Positions 55,381 to 64,000 of a stretch of DNA of 64,000 nt are shown in pieces; the first letter of the stretch is position 1, and every line of letters starts with the position of its first letter. The DNA is from Geosiphon pyriformis (taxonomy: Eukaryota > Glomeromycota > Glomeromycetes > Archaeosporales > Geosiphonaceae): contig JAAOMT010000372.1 in assembly GCA_016748015.1 (NCBI GenBank), forward strand, positions 365,400 to 429,399, given 5' to 3'. Under the pieces are notes generated by a model. That model was not told the DNA's origin. It did no database searches and worked only from the letters and a program-made list of their open reading frames with translations. A program made the translations under genes and the position numbers.

Positions 55381-56451
55381 ATGGCAAGCATTAAAATTTC
55401 TCACAAATCAACCATTCGCCGTTTTACCGTTCCAAAATCTATTACTTGGCCTGAATTTGAGCAGCAAGTTCACATAATTTTTAGCCTGCCTTCGTCGAGT
55501 TCAATTTTAGTTTCATACAAAGATGAAGATGGGGATGAGATCACTGTATCCTCAGATTTAGAATTGAATGATATAATTTTACAAAATGCTGGATCTACCA
55601 TTCTATTTCGTTTGATTTCAACCAATGAAATTGAAAATGCCAGCAATTCTTTATTGCTCCAGCAGAACCAGCAAGAACAAACGCAATCTGTCAGTAGTGC
55701 TATTCCCCTTGAATCTAAGAGACATGTCAATTTTAATAAGAGTCAAGAAAGTATATCTGCAACTCCTAGAAATTTGGATCCAAACTTACTAATCTCACCA
55801 TTCGACAGTGAAAACTTGCAAGAAAAGAAAAAAGCACGGGAAATCCAGACAGTTGCCCAGAAATTCAAAAAATTGGTTGATGAGTTCCGTGATGTTTTAG
55901 ATACCAATCCAATCTTGGTCAATACAAATAATATCATGGATCAAATCTTGGATGGCGTTCCAGTGAATTTGGATAGCTGGGCTGAGTGGATGAACGGTTA
56001 CCCTATTCAAAATAATCAAAATTCCAGCCAACAGCGTTCTAATGCTGAACGAAAGAGCGACAACTCTAATTCCAATATCAATCTTAATCCTTGCGCTGCT
56101 TGTGGGTTAACTCCCAACACGGCATCATCTAATCAATTCACCAATTGTCCCAACCAGAACCTATCCCAAAATTTTTCTGGTCATGATTCATTCAATCCAA
56201 TGCGTATTATTGGTCATTTGATGAAAAAAGCAATTTTTGCCCTACTCGTATTGTTCTTTGCCATTCAACTTTTCAAGTTTGTTTTAGGTCTCGCTATTCC
56301 TATTTTTATTGGCGCTCTAACTATAAAATTCTTCCGTCGAAATTCTCGTGGGTTTGGTGGTAGAAGACCTCATGGATACAACCATCCTCATCATAATCAT
56401 GGATTTTTTCGTCGTGGATATGGATGGGGACGTCGTTTTGGGACCTGTTGA
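55381..56451 (+). CDS. PB1-domain protein with C-terminal membrane segment, 356 aa
   Basis: A single open frame. Residues 3-75 form a PB1 domain: the basic first strand (IKISHKSTIRRFTV), a Trp-Pro helix start, and the acidic OPCA-type motif YKDEDGDEITVSSDLEL, so both the Lys face and the acidic face may be present. PB1 domains pair with each other to build signalling and autophagy scaffolds (for example p62 and NBR1). The middle is Gln/Ser/Asn-rich with a helical piece (EKKKAREIQTVAQKFKKLVDEF, 148-169). A CAAC pair lies at 238-241. Residues about 283-317 are strongly hydrophobic and long enough for one or two membrane passes, followed by a Gly/Arg/His-rich tail (RRNSRGFGGRRPHGYNHPHH). No zinc ZZ or UBA domain was seen, so it is not a plain NBR1 orthologue. 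Function unknown. Confidence 0.75.
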   Translation: MASIKISHKSTIRRFTVPKSITWPEFEQQVHIIFSLPSSSSILVSYKDEDGDEITVSSDLELNDIILQNAGSTILFRLISTNEIENASNSLLLQQNQQEQTQSVSSAIPLESKRHVNFNKSQESISATPRNLDPNLLISPFDSENLQEKKKAREIQTVAQKFKKLVDEFRDVLDTNPILVNTNNIMDQILDGVPVNLDSWAEWMNGYPIQNNQNSSQQRSNAERKSDNSNSNINLNPCAACGLTPNTASSNQFTNCPNQNLSQNFSGHDSFNPMRIIGHLMKKAIFALLVLFFAIQLFKFVLGLAIPIFIGALTIKFFRRNSRGFGGRRPHGYNHPHHNHGFFRRGYGWGRRFGTC

Positions 56452-56884
56452 AAGAATTTTTAAAATATGGGTCATTTTTAATGGCATTATTTTATAGATA
56501 TTTATTTTATCCCCATACATGAAATTGAATAAAGAAAATATTTTAAACATTTCAACCTCTGAAAAGTAAAACCTTATCGTAAAATATTTAATTAAATCAT
56601 TGATCAGCCATGATGCTTGAAACGGATCTCGTAATTCGAATCAATATTATTGTTTGCAAAATGATTTCATAACTGATACATTGATAAAGAACTGCTTTGA
56701 CCATCATTTCATGTCTGAATCCAAACATTATGAATACAAACTTATTTTAATTTGCGCAAGAAATCAATTTATATTTTGTAAATCATTTTTGTAGTGGGAA
56801 TTTTCGCACTCCCTAGATTTGTTTGATATATTTGGCCATTCACCTGTTTAAAAGCACCAAATTTGCTTCACAAATATCATCAGG
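56452..56884. other. Intergenic, about 430 bp
   Basis: 3' flank of the PB1 gene (polyadenylation-like 'aataaagaaa' at 56528) and upstream region of the lipase-like gene. No gene seen. Confidence 0.5.
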
Positions 56885-58255
56885 ATGAATCACATTTTAC
56901 GGAAATTTGACACTTCACCCCCCTTGAATCTTTGGCTTCGGCCCTTTGTATTTATACTTAAACATGTCACTCTTTTTGCTCTTATTTTCACGGTCATTGG
57001 CTTGCCTCTCCTTTTTCAAATTTACTCACAAATTAAAAGTAGCCAAGTGAAAAAGAATTGTTTAACTTACATAGGAACGAGTTCATTTTTAAAAAATTCT
57101 CATGATTCAGGAAAGGGCAATGGAACTTTGAAAATTTATTCAAATTTTAACGAAAGAACCAACTCTCAGTATACCAAGCCAATCCTTATCACAGATCTCA
57201 ATCTTCTTCGGTATTTGGCAAGGAGCGCATATTGGGCAAGAGAAGCCGCCTGTCTGAAACCTCGTGAGGATTCAGTTGGGTCAAAAATACATGGTATTTT
57301 TAACAGCAACAAAATTGAACCATCCTTTCTATGATGCGAAACTCTTCTATATATTGAGTTCTTTATAAAAATTAGTAAAAGTAGCCGAGCAACCAAAAAA
57401 TGGTAAAGCAGAAACAGGTTCTAAAGAAATATATGTATACTTCTATCACGAAAGCTTGGATATAGATTATTGGGAAACGCGTGAAAATCTGTTCCTTACG
57501 TTACCCAAAGGAGGTGGTTTAAAAATCGACCGCTTTTTTTGGGAAAAATTCAGGAATGTAAGAAAACCTTTTTTACAAAAGATGGCGCCTTTTATCGACT
57601 CTAAGGCTAATTATACATTTACTGGTTTTGGAAATGGTGGAGGTAGGTAAAGTCCAAGATGCTGAGAAAGTTTCTAAAATCTAGCAATTCTGGAGCTCTG
57701 ATTTTAAGTTGCCCCACACATAGCTGTTGCAATACTAGCTGGATTAGCATTCCGAGACGAATTCCAAATTGATCCAGTATTAGTCACTTTCGGTGCACCT
57801 AGATTAAGCAATGAACATTTTGTAAGATGGGTTTCTAATCAATTCAAGATTTATCGTGTAACCTATTCTTTTGACACTATACCTGGATTTCCCTCGGGTT
57901 ATCGCCAACATCCTACGGAATATTGGATACCTGAGCAAGAAGAATGTCAATGTCAGTACGATAATCTCAATGAAGCTGAAAGCTTCCCTAAAGTTTTTAA
58001 GTGCCTACACGGTGAAAACTTTTTGGAAAATCCGGTATGCATTGAACAATATAACCCTTTAATTTTTTAATCTCCATTAAAATTTGGTTTCAATATAAAA
58101 GTCTGAATGTCTTGAATACTTCTTGGTTTAATTGGTAGGCTTGTAATGCCCAGATGCGTTACAGATTTAGAGACTCGCATCAAAAATTCAAATCCAATTT
58201 CAATAGAGGCCCATATTTTGGCTATCTCATGGGTCGTTGTCCACATGACTCATAA
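56885..58255 (+). CDS. Class-3 lipase-like protein, probably catalytically dead, 4 exons, 372 aa
   Basis: Exons 56885-57293, 57376-57642, 57709-58034, 58139-58255 (1119 nt, all phases agree). An N-terminal hydrophobic segment at about 20-48 suggests a signal anchor or signal peptide. Then come 'LLRYLARSAYWAREAAC', 'EIYVYFYHESLDIDYWETR', the nucleophile-elbow region 'FTGFGNGG', 'LVTFGAPRLSNEHFVRWV', 'YRVTYSFDTIPGFPSGYRQHPTEYW' and a C-terminal 'YFGYLMGRCP'. These are the landmarks of fungal class-3 (Rhizomucor-type) lipases, which hydrolyse triglycerides with Ser-Asp-His. Here the elbow G-H-S-L-G-G is G-F-G-N-G-G, so the Ser is Gly; the Asp is kept (about residue 279); and the His expected three residues before YFG appears to be Arg. 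The frame is open and splice sites are good, so it looks like a functional non-enzyme rather than a pseudogene. A role in binding lipid is conceivable but unproven. Confidence 0.8.
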
Positions 58256-59849
58256 TACAAGACGACTCGTTTTTGTTGTTTATTGAAAATTGAAAAAATC
58301 CTTTCTTTTGAATGGTTGGTTGATTTTTAAATTCGTTTTAGAAAATGTTGAAATAAAATCATGTAGAAATATTCAAGTTTAAAAATCTTGAAAAAACCAT
58401 TCTTTCAAAGGATCTAAGCTTAGCTGCTGCTATTAATTTCATTTTATATTCAAAAAACTTTCAATAAACAAAAAATCTTTTCAGAATAATAGTTACAATG
58501 TTTCGCAAAGAAACAACTTTAAAGGACAAAATTAAAATCCTTTGGTAATTTATAAAGGATTCTTTCGAGTCGGTGTGAGAGGAAGGGTTTCGCGTGAATA
58601 GTCTCTCGCCTCGTACCAGTTTAATGTATGAGAAAATGAGTTAAATCATCTCGATCGATGATTTTTCGCAAAAAATATTTAAAAATTAAAAAGTTTTGTC
58701 GTGGATTTTCAAAATAATTTATTGTTTTAATATGAAGTGGGAAAAATAGTTAATTTACTAACCAATTATCGAAAAAATGCGATCATATTAATTGGAATAT
58801 TCAAGTATAAATTTAGGATAAAAAATAATATAATCAAAGATATAATAAAATCTAATGCGAGCCCTTAAAAAAGAATGATCACGAGAAAACTTCAAAAACT
58901 AGGAGTGTATCTCTCGAATATAAGACAAATCATAACTCCCCCCCCCGCCCCCCCCCCCCCAAAAAAAAATTTAAGTTTTGATAAGAGCTTAAATATCTTT
59001 TTCCAATTACTTGATTGTCCCAACATAGTTAACTGTGAATCTTATTTTCATCAATGATGAAAATATTTTTTCTCTGATAAGTACAAATAAATTTTAATTG
59101 AGGATTCCAAATTGGGCATTCTTTAAAATATTTTTAGTTGGTTTTTTCTATGATCCTTGATATTGTATGATAACTTGCCTACGAATCTTTTAATGTTGTA
59201 CCACTTTACTGTAGATTAAAGGGTGTTAGCTTTCTAGATATGGATATATACTGTATATATTGGCGAAATGATAAAAGTGGCAAATGACTCAGAATTCTTA
59301 TAAGTTTCATTTCCGGAAACCTCAAGGAACTAAATCTTAGCAGATTCCGTATCACTTAAAGGCTTAACATTTAAAATTTGAAAAATTTTCAGGCTATTAA
59401 TACTCTTCGTATGGCACTAATTAATTCAAAATATTTAAGCGATAGAATTTTTGATTCCTTCAAATATGGTACGCGACTTGATAAAAACTTATTAACTTTG
59501 AAAATGTCAATCTTTGAATCATATTGAATATTTCGGAGCAATTTTATGAGTTATCATATAAAATACCTCCTGAATCTCAAAATTAAATGAGAGATTCCAA
59601 ATTCAGCAGGAAAACTTGTAAATCTTTTTAGCCTTTCTAATTAAAGTCTGGAAATTTCTAAGGGAAATTAAAATCCTAGGAATGGTAGCTGATGTTTTCT
59701 AAAGTGATTTGTAGAAAACTTTTTTGAGACAAATCACAAGGCAAAGACAATCAAAAAAGTTCACGAAATTTGTAAAAGAACTTAAACCATTAAATTTTGT
59801 AATTAAGACAGCTAATGTTTGTTAAATTTTTTAAATAATCTTTTGGATA
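58256..59849. other. Intergenic region with a poly-C run
   Basis: About 1.6 kb. A C-run interrupted by one G lies at 58938-58960, followed by nine A. A GC-richer patch at 58565-58625 (gagtcggtgtgagaggaagg then gtttcgcgtgaatagtctct) stands out, but I could not fold it into a known RNA. No coding frame is supported. Confidence 0.5.
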
Positions 59850-60152
59850 ATGGGTGAACATATTGTTTTATATTTTGAAATGACAAAAATTTTAGAAACA
59901 ATTATTTATCCTAGCATTTTTTTCATCAAACATGGTAACCCAAAAGTGCTCTCGTTAGAAACAAAACCTGTTGCATGGCTGGTTTTATGCTTTTTCGCTG
60001 GTTTCGCTCCCTATTATGTACTGGCAATTTTCAAATTTCTGAGATTCATTTACCATGATCGATCCTCGGAAGTTTTCGGTGTAATCCAAATGACAACGCT
60101 TTTCTATATCCCATATCATATAATTTTGAGATTTTTGAAAGTTTATTTATGA
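59850..60152 (+). CDS. Small putative membrane protein, 100 aa, family unknown
   Basis: The open frame from ATG 59850 contains a clear hydrophobic segment 'VAWLVLCFFAGFAPYYVLAIFKFL' in two pieces (about residues 41-64) and weaker ones at 'IIYPSIFFI' and 'TTLFYIPYHIILRFL'. Composition is unlike the random AT-rich frames around it. I recognise no family. It might be an exon of a larger membrane protein gene; no convincing donor site was identified at its end. It lies about 1.3 kb upstream of the transporter gene. Confidence 0.35.
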   Translation: MGEHIVLYFEMTKILETIIYPSIFFIKHGNPKVLSLETKPVAWLVLCFFAGFAPYYVLAIFKFLRFIYHDRSSEVFGVIQMTTLFYIPYHIILRFLKVYL

Positions 60153-61441
60153 GACTAATGTTACCTGTCTTTTTTGATTTTATAAAAAGCAAACTTCAAG
60201 ATTTTCCCCATCCTTTTTATTTTACAAATACCTCTGGAATAAAAGTAGTTATTCATAATGTTACTCATATTTCTTTGAGTTAGATTTCAAGAGAATATTC
60301 ATTCCTATTATTATAATCTGAAAATTAAAACATTCACTTTTCAAAAAGATCTGCTTGTTACTTATTAAGGCATGTATTGCCAGATTATCAAAGCCACCCG
60401 AGCATTTAAGCCATATGTTCATGAAAATCTACAGTTAAATAATTGTAAGTCCAACCCGTTTTTTTAACTAATACATTCAATGCATATGGGAGAAGGCTTG
60501 GATGGTCGATAGGCAAATAAAAAAAGACCAGTAAATAGCGTGGGTCTTGAAAATCACGATGATGCAAGGTGATGCCAAAAGAACATTTAGGGATTATTAC
60601 TCGAAATAGCCATCCTATCATAGACTAGCTATTATCTCAAATACTTTTCAATTGAATTCATCTCAATTAATAGTTTCTTGGGAAAAATGATGGTGTCCCC
60701 ATGCTCCTATCTTTACAATTAAATAATTTGGCATCATTATACTGGCTCAAATTGATGCATTCACTTTTAAATTTTAATAGAAATCATTTGATTGATTTTT
60801 AAAAAATTAGTTGATAGACTTAATTGATTTTAGGACGAAAATATAAGATTTTCTACCAGTAATATGACCATAAAGCTCAATAAAGACAAGAACCCATACA
60901 ATTTTTTCAAACTTGGAAATTTTATCTCTGTTCCTTCAAATATCTTGGCGTCATATTTTGCTCACGATCTCTAATCTTTTCCCATTGTACATCAAAATTT
61001 TGAACTACTCTTATCCCTTTATCCCTTGTCTCGTAGCACGTTTCTCAAATAATAATAACAATAATAATAATAATTGGGAATTCTTGAAATATTTGCAATA
61101 TAAAATTCGAGGGATTTCAAAGCAAAACACCTCCCGGTGAATACATATTGGCTGCATGACATCATATTTAAGCCCATTCTGTATATCGCTTTTTTGTCCC
61201 CCAACGATCTGTTGAACGTGTTCCCATATTTATCTCGTTTAATTTGGTCTTGAGGTAAATTTCAACTTTTATTATTGATCGCGTCTCTTTGAATCAAGTT
61301 TTCTATTTAATTGAACTGGAAAATACAATCTTTCACCTCGAAAATTTGTTGATAGGTCGCCTTTTCATTTAGTGCAAACGAAATTAAGAAAACGGCTTTT
61401 TTCAAAGCGTTTGTACCTTAGCGAAAATCACCAAACGTGAA
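60153..61441. other. Intergenic region upstream of the transporter
   Basis: About 1.3 kb. The minus frame 60406-60621 (MIGWLFRVIIPKCSFGITLHH..) has a somewhat protein-like composition but no recognisable domain and no splice partners I can see; I do not call it. An AAT-repeat lies at about 61048-61072. The promoter of the gene at 61442 should be here. Confidence 0.45.
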
Positions 61442-64000
61442 ATGACTTCGACGACAAAAAATGGCATTTCTTTTATCGGAAGTATAGCTTTATTGGTTTC
61501 ATCTATGACTGGCCCCGGCCTGGTTACAAGTAAGTTGCCTTAGGGTGGATCAAAATGGGAATTTATTTTTAAATAACCGATCTTTTATCTTTTGCCCATA
61601 TTAAATAGTTCCGCTGCTTTTCCAAAATGCTGGATGGCTATTGTAAGATTTCTCAAAATCAATATGTTAATAAAATAGACTTTTCAAAAGATTACTTTCC
61701 TCCTAATATTTTCGAGATTTTTTTAGATCCATTATAGTGTTTGTTGTGGTTACTTTATTAAGTGGCACGGCAGCGCTGCTTTTATGTGAGGCTTTGAGCA
61801 AAGTACCAGGTAACGAGAAATTTCAGGTAATGCATTTTAGAATTCAACAAATTTTTTTTGCCTATCTATAGCTTTGCAAATTTCATCAAATTTAAACACC
61901 ATTTTTCAAAGAGGAAAATTGAATTCTCTTATCTATCCGAAATCTTGGTCGCCAATCGCACAAAACGATGGATAATTCAAATTGTATTATTCATTTCGAT
62001 CCAATCTGTCAATATTGCAGCCATAATTCTTTCGTCACAATCGATGGACTCTTTGCTTCTCTCTTTGGCTGGACATACTTGTGGGGTGGGGATTTATCCA
62101 AGGTATGGTATCTTTTGCGTAAATTCCCATGGACCACAAAATAGTCCTTTTGGTAATGATTTTATGTTGGTCACAGCAGGTTTTCTGGTAAGTATACCAT
62201 CACTTGTTGTATAACACCATAAAAAATATGCTTATGTAACAACAAAAAATCCCAATTTTAGATAACTTTAGCTATGGTAGTCCCTTTAGGTCTGATGGAC
62301 TTGGTCGATAATGTGAGAGTTCAAATAGGTAAAACAGTGGTATGTTCTTCTAACTTTTCACTAGAAAACTTTTTTTACTGACCATACAAGGTTCATTTTT
62401 GTAGTTTCTTTTATAGCTGTAATCCTAATTATTGGATCATGGCTCGTAACCTTCTGTTTACACGGACTGAATCCAGATTTGGTTCCTCTAATCGGCAAAG
62501 ATCAAAGTCAACTAATTGGAACCGTATTATTCAATTATGCTTTTATAATCACAGTACCCAGTTGGGTAAATGACCTAGTAAGCTTCATTTTCATAACTTT
62601 TAATCCTGGTGTCATTTGTAAATCAAAATTTCTGATCAATGATTTCCAATTTTTGATTATCAGCGTCCTGATGTGTCAATACGGAAATCAATATGGTACT
62701 CAACTCTCATATCAACCCTTGCTTACGTTATTCTTGGGATTTTTGGTGGAATGTCATTTCAAATGAACATTAATTCGAACATTATTGCGGCTATTAACGA
62801 ATCCAACGAGCGATCGGTTGTTAGCATTACGACAACTTATTTGTTTCACTTTGCCGTATTGATAACAAGTATTCCTGTTTTCACCATTGTTGTTCGATAT
62901 AACTTGCTCCGTGGTGGTTATTGCGGAAAAGGTAGATCACATTTGAATGAATTGGCCCTGAAGGCTTGCAAATAAGCAAATTTCTAATCACATTTAATTT
63001 TTCTTTTCAAAAGGCACTGCTACTTTCCTTTCAACTGTCTTGCCGTGGATTATTGTGATTCCATTTCAAACAGGAAGCTGGTTAAATGCTCTCATGAATT
63101 GGTCCAGCCTAATATTTACGAGTAGTAGCAATTTTCTGCTACCATTTTATCTTTTTTATCTAAGCCAAACATCACTGGAGCTTAAAGAAAAATCTGAAGG
63201 TAAAAAAAGTGCACGAAAATCATGTTGTCAACGTGCCTTGAATAAATAATATATATTTTGATTCTTTTCATTTTTTAAGATATCAAGTCACAAAGTGATA
63301 AACTCGAAACGTCAGTTTTACATTCTCCAATTTTTTCAAGATCATCGATCAGATCTCTTTCTCCTATTTCCCCCAGGTCATGTTCACCAATTTCACCGAG
63401 GTCTCGCTCACCTTCTGTAAACAGTGCTCGTTCAATTGGTAGTTGGTTTTCTTTGCAAAAACTTTTTCAATCCCCGGCCCAAAATTATGATGACGAAGAT
63501 GCAGATGACAACATAGCTATTCTTAGCGACGTTGAGGATTTAGGGATCGATGAAGATAACAATGATTCTGAACTAGAACCAGAACCACTATTTAATGATG
63601 AAGAGAAAAAACATTCAATCAAAACCTTATCACCAGCTAGTCCAGGTTTGCCCAAATTCCCCACATCAAGATTAAAGGATAATGATTCAAAATCGATCAA
63701 TGATGTTCCCATCAACTTGAATGAAAAAATGCAAAGCAATCATCGTCGTACAGGATCAGCACCAGATTCCTTGTCGGATTCAGAAAAAAAAATTTCAAAT
63801 CGGCCGAAATTACAATTGGATATTCCCCGAAAACTTACACAAAGAACATCATCCAATCGGAGGCAATTGTCACCTGTTGAACATACAGTTCCAATTGATC
63901 AAGCACCAATTCCGATCATAACCCTGAACGATGGTGATGGCCTGACTGTCGTGGTAGATTTGGCTAGCTCTCATAAGAGCGAAATAACGATTGAAGGGAT
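61442..64000 (+). CDS. Amino-acid transporter (AAAP/SLC38-like), 9 exons seen, continues past the right edge
   Basis: Exons: 61442-61529, 61609-61642, 61727-61826, 61912-62187, 62262-62328, 62405-62577, 62664-62931, 63014-63199, 63280-64000 (open at the edge; 637 residues seen). All introns are GT..AG and keep frame. The start 'ISFIGSIALLVSSMTGPGLVTIPLLFQNAGW' is the hallmark first helix of the AAAP family (G-P-G-hydrophobic, then a helix break). It is followed by 'TAALLLCEALSKVPGNEKFQ', an 'RKIEFS' segment, 'YAFIITVPSWVNDL', 'LISTLAYVILGIFGGMSF', 'VVRYNLLRG' and 'LPWIIVIPF', giving about ten or eleven membrane helices before residue 385. These proteins move amino acids with H+ or Na+ at the plasma or vacuole membrane. 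From residue 397 a long cytosolic tail begins with 'SPISPRSCSPISPRSRSPS' and acidic patches, unusual in length for the family and rich in likely phosphosites. Confidence 0.85.

Noticed and set aside
58875-59057. 60-codon ORF with poly-proline
   Set aside because: Produced by the poly-C run.
60406-60621. 71-codon minus-strand ORF with protein-like composition
   Set aside because: No domain, no splice partners and no regulatory context; left as undecided intergenic DNA.

Overview
This 64 kb window is eukaryotic nuclear DNA, most likely from a fungus of the Glomeromycotina (arbuscular mycorrhizal) type. The case rests on four things. Protein-coding genes are split by short introns of about 65-110 bp with GT..AG borders. 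There are TKL-like kinases carrying the 'W-x-S-G-[ND]-x-x-I-D-x-[FI]' linker that I associate with the large kinase families of these fungi. A decayed Fanzor (eukaryotic TnpB-like) gene is present. Finally, very AT-rich, transposon-filled tracts alternate with ordinary gene-bearing DNA. The lineage is an inference; no rRNA or other marker is present.

Layout. 1-1193: 5' end of an LTR retrotransposon read leftward (LTR, likely primer-binding site, open gag-like frame running off the left edge). 1194-8829: extremely AT-rich decayed DNA with dispersed repeats. 8830-25690: a nest of Ty3/Gypsy-type elements on the minus strand. The best one spans 14615-24500 with two 971-bp LTRs (TGTTAC..GTAACA), gag, protease, a dUTPase domain, RT, RNase H, integrase and an extra 3' ORF; older fragments flank it on both sides. 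25691-35480: AT-rich decay, the 3' end of a fourth copy on the plus strand (LTR 30698-31705) and a 0.6-kb direct tandem duplication. Reading frames in the elements are broken mostly by nonsense codons explicable as C-to-T or G-to-A changes, which suggests RIP or methyl-cytosine deamination. A non-repeat-looking pseudogene at 35612-36310 sits at the edge of the block and carries the same kind of damage.

35500-64000 is the gene-bearing half: a single-exon HAL/NPR-type Ser/Thr kinase (39954-41768); a broken Fanzor (about 44280-45682); a 13-exon gene (47478-52109) that I read as one protein with two kinase domains in tandem and a long tail of symmetric phase-1 exons ending in a Cys-rich knuckle; a six-exon short-chain dehydrogenase on the minus strand (52550-53906); a PB1-domain membrane protein (55381-56451); a class-3 lipase-like protein that appears to lack its catalytic Ser and His (56885-58255); a small putative membrane protein (59850-60152); and the N-terminal 637 residues of an amino-acid transporter of the AAAP type (61442 to the right edge).

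Exon models were built by hand and checked by reading-frame phase: every join listed keeps frame, and the complete models have lengths divisible by three. The genes do not form an obvious pathway. The shared theme of the gene half is signalling and membrane proteins; that of the left half is retrotransposon decay.
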